Shown here in pieces: positions 44,479 through 53,606 of a DNA stretch of 64,000 bases (positions are counted from its first letter, which is position 1; every line of letters begins with the position of its first letter). The notes below the pieces were generated by a model. That model was not told the origin of the DNA and did not search any database. It worked only from the letters and a program-made list of their open reading frames with translations. Where the stretch lies: NCBI RefSeq assembly GCF_000963885.1, contig NZ_BALE01000031.1:1-64000 (forward strand), written 5' to 3'. The translations under genes and the position numbers were made by a program. The stretch comes from Tanticharoenia sakaeratensis NBRC 103193 (GTDB lineage Bacteria > Pseudomonadota > Alphaproteobacteria > Acetobacterales > Acetobacteraceae).

Positions 44479-45558
44479 ATGGTGGAACTTGCAGAAAGCT
44501 TCGATGTCCCCACCCCGATCGGGCAGGCGCCATCCTTCCTGGCGATGCTCGATCATGTCTCGCGGCTGGCACCGCTCGACCGATCGGTTCTGGTGATCGG
44601 CGAGCGCGGCACCGGCAAGGAACTGATCGCGGCCCGCCTCGCGCTGCTGTCGGGCCGATGGGACAAGCCGCTGATCAAGCTCAACTGCGCGGCCCTGTCC
44701 GAAAGCCTGCTCGATTCGGAGCTTTTCGGCCACGAGGCCGGCAGCTTCACCGGCGCCCAGCGCCGGCGCCTGTCCCGGTTCGAGCGCGCCAATCACGGCA
44801 CCCTCTTCCTCGACGAGATCGCAACCGCCTCGCTGGCCGTGCAGGAGAAGCTCCTGCGCGTGATCGAATACGGAAGCTTCGAGCGCGTCGGCGGCAACGA
44901 GACGATCGAGGTCGATGTCCGCGTCGTCGGCGCCACCAATGCCGACCTGCCCGCCATGGCGGCCAAGGGGACGTTCCGCGCCGATCTGCTCGATCGCCTC
45001 GCGTTCGACGTCGTCGCCATTCCGCCGCTGCGCGATCGTCCGACCGATATCCCGATCCTCGCCGAACATTTCGCCCGGCGCATGACGGCCGAACTCGACC
45101 GCAAGCTGTTCGCAGGCTTCGCGCCGGGCGCCCTGCGGACGCTGATGAATCACGACTGGCCCGGCAATGTGCGCGAGCTGCGCAACGTCATCGAACGCAG
45201 TGTGTACCGGATGGAGCGCACGGAACGCCCGCTGGACGAGATCATTCTCGACCCCTTCCGCGCCGTGCGCAGCATGCGTCCCCTGACCGCGCCCGCGCCA
45301 TCCGTTCCCGAGGCAGCGGCCGCGCCCGTCGCGCGCCCGGATCCATCCGGCGACGGCGAGACCTTTACCGACCGGGTTCGGAATTTCGAGCGACGCATGC
45401 TGGAGGACGCCCTCATGGACGCCCAGTTCAGCCAGCGGCGCGCAGCCGAGATTCTCGGGCTGACCTACTACCAGTTCCGCCATCACCTGCGCCTGCACGG
45501 CCTCGCGGACAAACGTGCGCGTGCGGCACTGGGCAGCGGACAACCCTCTCAGATCTGA
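44479..45558 (+). CDS. pspF: PspF sigma-54 enhancer-binding activator
   Basis: 359 aa from ATG 44479. There is no receiver domain. The AAA+ domain has Walker A GERGTGKE at 41-48, the sigma-54-contacting GSFTGA loop at 88-93, and Walker B LFLDEI at 109-114, plus WPGNVRELRNVIERSVYR; the C-terminal Fis-type HTH reads RRAAEILGLTYYQFRHHL. This is the PspF layout, and the divergent pspA confirms it. I found no convincing -24/-12 sigma-54 promoter in the 109 bp between them. The longer frame from 44416 adds unrelated residues and is rejected. Confidence 0.92.
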   Translation: MVELAESFDVPTPIGQAPSFLAMLDHVSRLAPLDRSVLVIGERGTGKELIAARLALLSGRWDKPLIKLNCAALSESLLDSELFGHEAGSFTGAQRRRLSRFERANHGTLFLDEIATASLAVQEKLLRVIEYGSFERVGGNETIEVDVRVVGATNADLPAMAAKGTFRADLLDRLAFDVVAIPPLRDRPTDIPILAEHFARRMTAELDRKLFAGFAPGALRTLMNHDWPGNVRELRNVIERSVYRMERTERPLDEIILDPFRAVRSMRPLTAPAPSVPEAAAAPVARPDPSGDGETFTDRVRNFERRMLEDALMDAQFSQRRAAEILGLTYYQFRHHLRLHGLADKRARAALGSGQPSQI

Positions 45559-46589
45559 CATCCCATACATGCGCACCTCCACAGTGCTTTTAATGCATGA
45601 CGCGTGCCAGTTTTCTCCAGATGGATAACAGCACAGGGAAACAGGGCTTTCAGGCCACCGGGGCCCGAAACAGATCGCTTGCCGTAATGGCAAACATCGC
45701 CAGAAATAATGCGTATTGTGGCCGGAATTGCCATTCTGCGCCATTCCACTGCCCGGAACTCCGCGCGGGAACGTCTGAAGGACAGCTGTCCGATCGGGTT
45801 AAAACATGCAGGTAGCTGCTGGAATAGCCGCTTCAACCGTGGACAGCGAGGCTATCGACGCGAAGCGTTGACCCGATCGTTGCACCAGCCGCCAATAGGG
45901 CCCTTTAGGCACTCCCTTCCGACAACCGCCGCGCCAGCGCGGCTGCAAGCAATTGCAAGGTTAAACTACGTCCTCTCGTGAGTGCGCTCCCGTCGACCGA
46001 TGCTCTCATCGCGGACGACGCCAGTCAGGTGCGGTCCGCAGGGGCGTCAGACAACCGTGTCGTTGGGATCGGACCACGTTTCGCCTGCGAGCACGACGGA
46101 CGATCAGGATGCGACACCGCTTACCGGTGAACAGCAGCCCATGCCGGGCAGGACGAACCCTCGCCCCTTCATGCGCCCGGACACGACAGCCACCCGATGC
46201 CAGTGACGAAGCGGACGATCGTATGTGACGCAGACGGCTGCGGAACGCTCCCCATGCCTGTCAGCACGGCGTCATGGAACAAGCTCGAGCTTCGGCCGAT
46301 CATGGAGCGTCGTGCCAAAGATGAAAACCGCGTTAGCCAGCGGAGCCATGATCCGGGCAATGCCGTATTCTCCGGGGCAGGAACGCGAACGACCTCGCGA
46401 TTCCAACTTTGGCCCCGCTGAAGCATCGCGTCGAACGCGTGATCGGCCAAGTTGGATCAGGACAGACCCGCGCTGTCTCAAAACCCGCTCAGCACGCACG
46501 CCGGAAGCCTTGTTCCTTACGCCCGAAGAGCGCGAGGCACATGACCCGTCGCGCGTCGCGCCACCCTCTCGTGGCGGCCTGCCTCGATC
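45559..46589. other. About 1 kb with no supportable gene
   Basis: Between pspF and the convergent end of ugd there are only short frames on both strands (all below 125 codons), none with a recognisable domain, signal peptide or good ribosome-binding site. I saw no tRNA-like arms, insertion-sequence ends or long repeats. Small GC-rich palindromes occur near 45928-45943 and 46559-46576. It may be a decayed gene or a large regulatory or non-coding stretch. Confidence 0.5.
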
Positions 46590-47915
46590 CTAGGAGCGGC
46601 CGATCGACGAATAGGTAAAGCCGGCATCCCGCATTGCATTCGGATCCCAGATGTTCCGCAGGTCGGCAACCGTACGACCCCGCATCGCATCGGCAAGTCG
46701 ATCCGGCGGCAACGCGCGGAACTGGTTCCATTCGGTTAGGACGACCAGCACGTCACACCCTTCCGCCGCTTCAAGCGCGCCGGCACAATACTGCACCTGC
46801 TCCGGCAGCAACGGCTTCGCCTGGGCCATACCTTCCGGATCGTAGGCCCGGATCTCGGCTCCTTGCGCCGCCAGCGCACGAATGATCGGGATCGACGACG
46901 CCTCGCGCATGTCATCGGTATCAGGCTTGAACGTCAGGCCCAGCACACCGATCCGAAGACCGGCCACATCGCCCCCGGCAAGCGCCACGATCCGCTCCGC
47001 CATGGCAAGCTTGCGTTGCTCGTTGATGGCGATCGTCGTCTCGATCAGCCGCGTCGGCGCACCGGCATCGGCCGCGATCGCCGTCAGCGCGCGGGTATCC
47101 TTCGGAAAGCACGAACCACCATAACCCGGGCCCGGATGCAGGAACCGTCGGCCGATCCTCTGATCCAGCCCCATGCCGCGCGCCACGTCATGCACGTTGG
47201 CGCCGACGCGCTCACACAGATCCGCCATCTCGTTGATGAACGTGACCTTCATGGCGAGGAACGCATTGGCCGCGTATTTGGTCAGTTCCGCCGTTTCGAG
47301 CCCGGTGAAGACGATGGGCGTCTCGATGAGATAAAGCGGGCGATACAATGCCCGCATGACCTGCTCAGCCGCCAGGCTCTGCGGTTCGCCCGGTGCTTCC
47401 ACACCGATGATGACCCGGTCTGGCCGCAGGAAATCACCGATCGCGCTGCCTTCGCGCAGGAACTCGGGATTGGACGCCATCGAAAACTGCAGGGCAGGAC
47501 GGCATTCGCGCACGATCCGCGCGACCTCACGCCCCGTTCCCACCGGAACCGTGGATTTCGTGACGATGACGACCCCGTCTTCGGCCACGCCCGCGATCTG
47601 GCGCGCCGCTTCATAGACGTAGGTCAGATCGGCATGACCGTCTCCACGGCGCGTCGGCGTCCCCACCGCGATGAACACGGCCTGCGCACCGCGCACGGCC
47701 GCGGCAAGATCGGCGCCGAAGGTCAGCCGGCCAGCTGCGGTATTGGTGCGGACGATCGCTTCCAGACCCGGCTCGTAGATCGGAATATCGCCGGCCTGCA
47801 GCGCCGCAAGTTTGGCCGGATCGGTTTCGACGACCGCGACCTCCGTCCCGAACTCGGCGAAACACGCGCCCGACACCAGTCCGACATAGCCGCCGCCGAT
47901 CATGGCAATGCGCAT
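46590..47915 (-). CDS. ugd: UDP-glucose 6-dehydrogenase
   Basis: 441 aa. NAD-binding MRIAMIGGGYVGLVSGACF at the N-terminus, GYVxL glycine-rich loop, IYEPGLE, TKSTVPVGTG, and the catalytic cysteine in GPGYGGSCFPKD. It oxidises UDP-glucose to UDP-glucuronate for polysaccharides. GGGAGG lies directly against the ATG at 47921 but six bases from the ATG at 47915, so the latter is chosen. It is divergent from the FkbH-like gene. Confidence 0.95.
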   Translation of the reverse strand: MRIAMIGGGYVGLVSGACFAEFGTEVAVVETDPAKLAALQAGDIPIYEPGLEAIVRTNTAAGRLTFGADLAAAVRGAQAVFIAVGTPTRRGDGHADLTYVYEAARQIAGVAEDGVVIVTKSTVPVGTGREVARIVRECRPALQFSMASNPEFLREGSAIGDFLRPDRVIIGVEAPGEPQSLAAEQVMRALYRPLYLIETPIVFTGLETAELTKYAANAFLAMKVTFINEMADLCERVGANVHDVARGMGLDQRIGRRFLHPGPGYGGSCFPKDTRALTAIAADAGAPTRLIETTIAINEQRKLAMAERIVALAGGDVAGLRIGVLGLTFKPDTDDMREASSIPIIRALAAQGAEIRAYDPEGMAQAKPLLPEQVQYCAGALEAAEGCDVLVVLTEWNQFRALPPDRLADAMRGRTVADLRNIWDPNAMRDAGFTYSSIGRS

Positions 47916-48151
47916 CGACATCCTCCCAAGGCACCGCGATACGGCACCACGATCATGATGCTGTCCCTATGCCTGCCGGATGCGCATCTGTCATCATGGG
48001 GGGCATGTATCCGACCTGCCCGGACACACCGGGTGACAGCATTGCCTGCCGCGTCGTAGAGTTCCGCAAAAGAGTGACCAGCAGCCCGTCGGGCACAGGC
48101 TCATGCCTGCGGACCCATACGATGCCTGCGCGATGAAAGAGACGGATCGTC

Positions 48152-49924
48152 ATGACTGAAGCTGTACGTCTTGTGATCTGGGACCTCGACGAGACCTTCT
48201 GGAAAGGCACGATTACCGAAGGCGGCGTCCAGGAAGACAGCCATTTCGGCCATATCGTGGAAGCACTGGCCAAACGGGGCATCATCAGCTCCATCTGTTC
48301 CAAGAATGATTTCGACCGCGCACGCGAGGTGCTCGAGCGGATGGGCGTCTGGCAGTATTTCGTCTTCCCCAGCATCAACTGGGAGCCGAAGGGCGCACGC
48401 ATCGCCCACATTGTCGAACAGGTGCAGCTCCGCGCGCCCACGATCCTCTTCATCGACGACAATCCGATGAATCTCGAGGAAGCGAAATTCGTCGTCCCCG
48501 GCCTGCAGGTCGCAGACGAGACGATCATTCCCACGATGCTCGACAATCCGCTCTTCGCCGGCAAGGACGACCCGTCGATGAAGCGGCTGGCCGATTACAG
48601 GCTGCTGGAGACCAAGAGCGAGGCGCAGGAAGCCATCGGCGGCGACACGCATGCGTTCCTGCGCGACAGCCGGATCCGCGTCGAGCTGGAATACGACATC
48701 GAGAAGCATATCGATCGCGTGATCGAACTGATCAACCGCACCAACCAGCTCAACTTTACCAAGATCCGCCTTCCCGATGACCAGGAGGCCGCCCGGGCCG
48801 AAGTGCGCGCGATGACGGAAGGCTATGATTGCCACACCGGCCTCGTGCGGGTGCGGGATCGCTTCGGCGACTACGGCTATGTCGGCTTCTTCCTTCAGAG
48901 AAAAGGCGCGGGCTACAACACTCTGCAGCATTTCTGCTTTTCCTGCCGGACCCTGGGCATGTCGGTCGAGACCTGGATCTATCGTCAGCTCGGCCGGCCG
49001 GAGCTGACAGTCCAGGGCGAGGTGATCTCGGACATTTTCGACGAGAGCAACCCGTGCGACTGGATCAGCTATTATCAGGAAGGCCAGGACGACGCACAGG
49101 CCGAGATCGCCGGAGAGGGCGGGATCCTGCTCTGCGGTGGCTGCGATCTCGAGGCAGTCGCCCATTATGTGCAGCCCGTGACGCGCAATTTCCGCCTGTT
49201 CGCCAATACGATCCGCCACGGCGGCGAGATCCGGCGCGATCACTCGACCATCGTTGCCTGCTCGGCGGCCCCGCTGCCGCAAGGCGTCAGCGACTGCCTC
49301 GAACAGAGCGGCTATACGCAGGATGATCTGTCCCTCGATTACGCCAGCGGCGCATACAGCCTGGTCGTCTTCAGCTTCTGGGGCGATCTGTATTACCGCA
49401 CATATCGCCAATACGGCGGGGACGCGGTTCTCACCTATACCCCGTCAAATCTCGGCTACAACGATGTCCTGTCGTTCTACGAGCCGGATCTGCGGGGCCG
49501 CGGCGTCCCGGACAGCGGTATCGCCGCTTTCCGTTATGCCAAGGCCAACCTCATCCATAACGGACCGAGCGACGAGAAGCTGTTCCTCGGCAACCTGCGC
49601 CGGATCCTCTCGGCGATCCCGCCCACGACGCAGATCGTCCTGCTGGCAGCCACGGAACGGCAGCTCGAACCCGCGATCCTGCAGCGTCATCGGACGTTCA
49701 ATGGCTGGCTTGAAGCCGCCTGGCGGGAGTTCGACAACGTCGCCGTTCTGCCGATCGAGACCTTCATCGAAGACGATGCCGAGCAGGTCACATCGACCCA
49801 CTTCACCCGTCCGGTCTACCAGCGCCTCGCCGCCCGCCTGAAATCCTATTACCGCGAGATCGAACGTCAGGCCGCCCAGACCACAATGACGGCAGAGACG
49901 ACGGAGACCGTCGCCGCCGAATGA
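48152..49924 (+). CDS. FkbH-like HAD-IIIC protein with extra C-terminal SGNH-like domain
   Basis: 590 aa. Residues 1-130 are the HAD-IIIC domain (DLDETFWKGT at 11-20 with Asp11/Asp13, SKND at 50, Lys80, FIDDN at 100). Residues about 150-320 form a GNAT-like domain typical of FkbH proteins (NRTNQLNFT, DRFGDYGYVG). Residues about 325-575 are an additional region starting ILLCGGCDLEAV and ending DDAEQVTSTHFTRPVYQRL, which resembles SGNH/GDSL esterase layouts. FkbH proteins can load glyceryl units onto acyl carrier proteins; an ACP gene lies 6.4 kb away. Role here is inferred only. Confidence 0.8.
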   Translation: MTEAVRLVIWDLDETFWKGTITEGGVQEDSHFGHIVEALAKRGIISSICSKNDFDRAREVLERMGVWQYFVFPSINWEPKGARIAHIVEQVQLRAPTILFIDDNPMNLEEAKFVVPGLQVADETIIPTMLDNPLFAGKDDPSMKRLADYRLLETKSEAQEAIGGDTHAFLRDSRIRVELEYDIEKHIDRVIELINRTNQLNFTKIRLPDDQEAARAEVRAMTEGYDCHTGLVRVRDRFGDYGYVGFFLQRKGAGYNTLQHFCFSCRTLGMSVETWIYRQLGRPELTVQGEVISDIFDESNPCDWISYYQEGQDDAQAEIAGEGGILLCGGCDLEAVAHYVQPVTRNFRLFANTIRHGGEIRRDHSTIVACSAAPLPQGVSDCLEQSGYTQDDLSLDYASGAYSLVVFSFWGDLYYRTYRQYGGDAVLTYTPSNLGYNDVLSFYEPDLRGRGVPDSGIAAFRYAKANLIHNGPSDEKLFLGNLRRILSAIPPTTQIVLLAATERQLEPAILQRHRTFNGWLEAAWREFDNVAVLPIETFIEDDAEQVTSTHFTRPVYQRLAARLKSYYREIERQAAQTTMTAETTETVAAE

Positions 49925-49928
49925 TCGC

Positions 49929-51419
49929 TTACGCGTCCGGACCGCGCAGCCAGATGGGGAAGCAACCGGGGAAGGCGTCGATCAGCACCTGCTGATCGGC
50001 GCCAGACAGCATCGCGAAGACCGCAGCAAGCGCCTCGCCCTGTTCGATCGCGATATCGGTCAGCCCGCTGCGGACGCCATCTGCCGAAAGGCCGCGACGG
50101 GCCAGAGCCGCGATACCGCCGACGCGGGTCCGCACGACATCGGTTGCCTCGGCCGGCCGCAGCGTGAACTGCTCCCACCCCTGAACCTGCTGCCGGTCGA
50201 ACGTGACCTGCCCGTTGAACGGAATCGCTGTCATGTAGCGTCCGTTGAACGGAAGTTGCAGGGCGATCATGTCCGCGCCCGCCGGAACGGCACGCAGCGG
50301 CATGAGACCGAGCATCAGGCCGATCTGCCCCTGATCGAACGCGCCCTCCCCCTGCCTGACGAGCACGACCCAGTCCGCGATCGCAGGCCAGCGGAAGGCA
50401 AAAACGCTCTCCCATCCGACGGCGCCCGGCGCCTCGGCCTCGAATGTCTCGGTGGGAATGGCCCGCAGAGCGTGCTGCGCCACGTCGTAGACAATGACTC
50501 CGCTTTCGCTGCTGTGAATGGTGAAGGCCTCCGCAGCCTCACCGCGATCCACAAGGCCGCTGTCCCCCGATGCGGCGTTCAGCACGCCGGCGAGTTGCGC
50601 GCGCAGGATCGTGCGCGACCAGAGTTCCCTGTACAACCGGTGCATGAACGGCGCGGCAGCCCCTGCATTCCCGGGGACATGGATCGCATCCTCGTTGCGA
50701 TCATGGGTACGCCACCAGTCGGCAAGCCCGTCCTGGGGCAGGCCGCGCGTGCGGTCCAGAAAATGGGCCATGCTGCGGCAGGCGTATTTGCGCACGCGCG
50801 CCCCATGCCAGTTCGGCTGGATCCGGGAGCCTTCGTGAATGACGGCGGGACTGCCATAGGACATGGCGATCCGTTCGGATGGCGTGCCCCAGAATGGCGT
50901 CCCGACGGCCGCGGTATCGATCGCACGCGTGCGGTAGAACAGGCTGGCCCGTTCATGCAGGAAGAAATCCGCTCTGGCATGACGGTCGTAGGCCTGCAGC
51001 GGCGACACACGCGGCCGGCGCACGTTGCTGCCCGAGCCGAACACGCACCAGGAAAAGGCCATGGCATCCGCATCGCCAAGCCCGTCGAACACGTTGCCCA
51101 ATGCCGCACGTTCGTCATCGAACACCACGAACTCGTCGATCTCGAGGATCCCGATCCAGTCCGCCGTCTGACCATACCGGGCGAGCGCATCGCGGATCGC
51201 CGCATCACGACGCTCTGCCTGGGGCAGGCCGGCATCGGCGCGCAGCGGATGGACACGCCCGGTCAACTGGGCTGCCTGAAGGATGGCCCATGTCCCATCG
51301 GACGAGAAATTGTCGTAGATGATCAGGGTGCTGATACCAGCCGCAAGATGATGGGAAATCCACCATCCGATATCATCAGCCTCGTTACGAACGAAGGTGA
51401 AAGCGGCAACGCGTCCCAT
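49929..51419 (-). CDS. GT92/GT2-like glycosyltransferase with large unassigned C-terminus
   Basis: 496 aa from ATG 51419 (GGGAG four bases upstream). The N-terminal ~290 residues look like the Glyco_tranf_2_4/GT92 group: AAFTFVRNEADDIGWWISHH, LIIYDNFSSDGTW, DWIGILEIDEFVVF (the D-x-D-E-F metal site), CVFGSGSNVRRP and HEGSRIQPNWHGARVRKYA. The C-terminal ~200 residues have no recognised domain. It converges head-on with the FkbH-like gene, only 4 bp apart. Acceptor and sugar unknown. Confidence 0.75.
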   Translation of the reverse strand: MGRVAAFTFVRNEADDIGWWISHHLAAGISTLIIYDNFSSDGTWAILQAAQLTGRVHPLRADAGLPQAERRDAAIRDALARYGQTADWIGILEIDEFVVFDDERAALGNVFDGLGDADAMAFSWCVFGSGSNVRRPRVSPLQAYDRHARADFFLHERASLFYRTRAIDTAAVGTPFWGTPSERIAMSYGSPAVIHEGSRIQPNWHGARVRKYACRSMAHFLDRTRGLPQDGLADWWRTHDRNEDAIHVPGNAGAAAPFMHRLYRELWSRTILRAQLAGVLNAASGDSGLVDRGEAAEAFTIHSSESGVIVYDVAQHALRAIPTETFEAEAPGAVGWESVFAFRWPAIADWVVLVRQGEGAFDQGQIGLMLGLMPLRAVPAGADMIALQLPFNGRYMTAIPFNGQVTFDRQQVQGWEQFTLRPAEATDVVRTRVGGIAALARRGLSADGVRSGLTDIAIEQGEALAAVFAMLSGADQQVLIDAFPGCFPIWLRGPDA

Positions 51420-51550
51420 CAGACTCCCTTTCCATGCCCAGCACTCGGTCTCGGCTTCCCTGGCAGGAATTCCCAAGGATCGTCTCCGGACGCGATTCCG
51501 TAAGTATGGTGTGCAAAATTAGGGGAGATTTTTCTGCGGTCAATCATTGC

Positions 51551-51597
51551 CCGGGAGACGTCAACAGACTTGCTTTCGGTCTGCACGTCTCTCCGGG
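51551..51597 (-). terminator. Extended hairpin downstream of the porin gene
   Basis: CCGGGAGACGT (51551-51561) pairs with ACGTCTC(T)CCGG with one bulged T, and an inner CAGAC/GTCTG stem lies in the loop. It begins 22 bp beyond the porin stop and could terminate or stabilise the porin mRNA. No T-run follows on the minus strand. Confidence 0.5.
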
Positions 51598-51619
51598 AGA
51601 GAAGAGAAAAATCGCTTTA

Positions 51620-53380
51620 TCAGTTGAACGGCATGTATCGCAGCGAGAAGAACACCATATTATCGTTCGTGTGAGGCGTGCCTCCCACACCCGAGAAGGA
51701 GTCGACATAGGTGTAGGAATATTGCGCACCTACGCGCAACGTGCCGTAGTCACCCTTCAAGTAGTTCCACCAAAATCCAACTGTTCCCTGCGCGACCTGA
51801 TGCAAGCTGGTTTGGCAGAGCGAACTCGAAGCACCTTCGATATCGCAGCCCGACACGTTATAAAGCGGATTCCCATAGCCATAGTGCTTGCTACCGACAT
51901 TGAATGATTCACTGGAGCGAACCTCTTCAAGGCCACCATAAGCATAAGCCTGCAAGGCCGGCGTCACGTTACCATAGAGGCCAACGAGAACGTTGGCGGC
52001 AGGCAACGGCTTCGTATGGCCCTGCTTGTCGAAGGTGAAATCAGGGATGTTCGACGTGCCGTAGCGCCCGATCCCTGTACCAACCAGGCCGGACGCCTGA
52101 AAATTGATCTTGTGCTTTTTCTCAAGAGGCAATATGAGCCCGCCCCCGCCGCCACCGGCAACAGTTGTATGGCTATCACCACTCCCAAGATAAGATACCC
52201 GGTCGTGTTCGAAGCGTAACACTCCGGTCATTTCATAGTGACCCCAACCCGGATCGAATGCCAGCTTACCAACGACGTCCGGCGCCACGTCAGTCGTATA
52301 ATTTGTATCCGGATTGTTCACGTTGACGCCGGCTTCCTGATACGTGACTGCAGTCGCACCTGTCGGCGTATAGACACCCCCGGAACCTGCGCCGACAACG
52401 CCCTGCGGATTCTCGATTGAAATCGCAGCGTGGATCTTGTGGTCGTCAAAGCCTTTCACAATACGAAGCTGCGAATTCCGCGTCCAGTTAAAGCCAGGAA
52501 TATACTGTGCGTCGATCGATAGCGGAATCTGCTCGTCACGCGCCGACATGCCATGGTTGAACATGGTGATCAACGACCAGTTCTGGCCGAACAGCATCTG
52601 CAGATCATCTGCCTGATCGATCAGCTGGCCGTAAAACAGGCGTGCACGCAGAACGTAGGAGTTCGACTGCCGAGAGTTCGAAGACGAGCCCGCCCCCTGA
52701 AAGTCGGTCTCGACATATGCTTCGGTCCGAAGGTTATCGGTGATGTTACCCTGCGCAAGGATCGAGAAGCGACTTTGGCGTTCGGACTGGTGGAACTCGT
52801 TCATATGATATTCCGGACTGTTTCCGTAAGGAATTGACCCGAAATTGGATGAGATATCAGACACATCGTTTCTAGAACGATACATTGCGGCCATCTCGGC
52901 GAATCCGCCTAGCGTCACGCGAACACCGCCGATCTGAAGCTGGCCACGATGCAAGGGACCGTATTGCGCCTGGAGATTAGTCGCAGAGTGAGGCGTCCCG
53001 GTAATCGCAGCATAAGGTGTCGCTGCGTTCGACGGCGGCAGGAGCGGCGCAGTGGGCCCGAAGGGTGCGATATGGGTGCCACGCATTCCGGAGGGGCCGT
53101 TTGCCTGTGCCGTATAACCGTTGCGAACGGCATACGGGTTGGTCTCTGCGTCTTCGCGCTGCTTCGCGAGAACTGCACGAGCCTGTCTGACCTCTGCGTC
53201 ATGCTCGTGATGCATCTGCACGAGCTGTGCCTGCATCGCGCGGATCTGCTTTTCCATCACCGCCATCTGGTCGGTGCTGGCGGCACGCGCATGGCCCGCG
53301 CCGATTGCAAAACTCATGAGAGCCGTGGTCGCCATGAGCCGCGTGGAGCCGCGGGTCAACGATCGCGCCTTGAAGGTCAT
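51620..53380 (-). CDS. Outer-membrane porin with N-terminal coiled coil
   Basis: 586 aa. Signal peptide ending GAGHARA, then a coiled-coil segment (MAVMEKQIRAMQAQLVQMHHE at about 40-60), a Pro/Thr linker, and from about residue 150 a beta-barrel: alternating aromatic/hydrophobic strands such as VRVTLGGFAEMAAMYRS, RFSILAQGNITDNLRTEAYV and a closing strand NMVFFSLRYMPFN. This is the DcaP/OprP-like alphaproteobacterial porin layout, where the coil trimerises and the barrel forms the pore. TTGACA lies only about 25 bp before the ATG, too close to serve as a -35 for a normal leader. Confidence 0.82.
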   Translation of the reverse strand: MTFKARSLTRGSTRLMATTALMSFAIGAGHARAASTDQMAVMEKQIRAMQAQLVQMHHEHDAEVRQARAVLAKQREDAETNPYAVRNGYTAQANGPSGMRGTHIAPFGPTAPLLPPSNAATPYAAITGTPHSATNLQAQYGPLHRGQLQIGGVRVTLGGFAEMAAMYRSRNDVSDISSNFGSIPYGNSPEYHMNEFHQSERQSRFSILAQGNITDNLRTEAYVETDFQGAGSSSNSRQSNSYVLRARLFYGQLIDQADDLQMLFGQNWSLITMFNHGMSARDEQIPLSIDAQYIPGFNWTRNSQLRIVKGFDDHKIHAAISIENPQGVVGAGSGGVYTPTGATAVTYQEAGVNVNNPDTNYTTDVAPDVVGKLAFDPGWGHYEMTGVLRFEHDRVSYLGSGDSHTTVAGGGGGGLILPLEKKHKINFQASGLVGTGIGRYGTSNIPDFTFDKQGHTKPLPAANVLVGLYGNVTPALQAYAYGGLEEVRSSESFNVGSKHYGYGNPLYNVSGCDIEGASSSLCQTSLHQVAQGTVGFWWNYLKGDYGTLRVGAQYSYTYVDSFSGVGGTPHTNDNMVFFSLRYMPFN

Positions 53381-53606
53381 TGCCGTTTCTATGCCCTGTC
53401 AACGGTCCGGGAGGTGCCGGACGCCGGGTTGCGTTGGGCGGGTCACTAGGCGAGTTTTTTTGCGCCCGGTGCGAAGGTTTCATGACAGGGGTATTTCATT
53501 TATGTGACAGCACGCAGAGCGCGGCAGACGGCCGCGCAAAACAGGCGTAAGACGCCGCGACGCGCGCCTCGGCGCATCCCGCCCTCTCGTCGGATTCCCG
53601 GCTTCC

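Noticed and set aside
46169-46450. Possible transposase remnant in the gene-free interval
   Set aside because: The minus-strand frame starts MADHAFDAML, which superficially recalls IS5-type text, but no catalytic DDE context, terminal repeats or target duplication is visible.
53390-53410. TTGACA before the porin gene as a -35 box
   Set aside because: It is only about 25 bp from the ATG, leaving no room for a -10 and leader.
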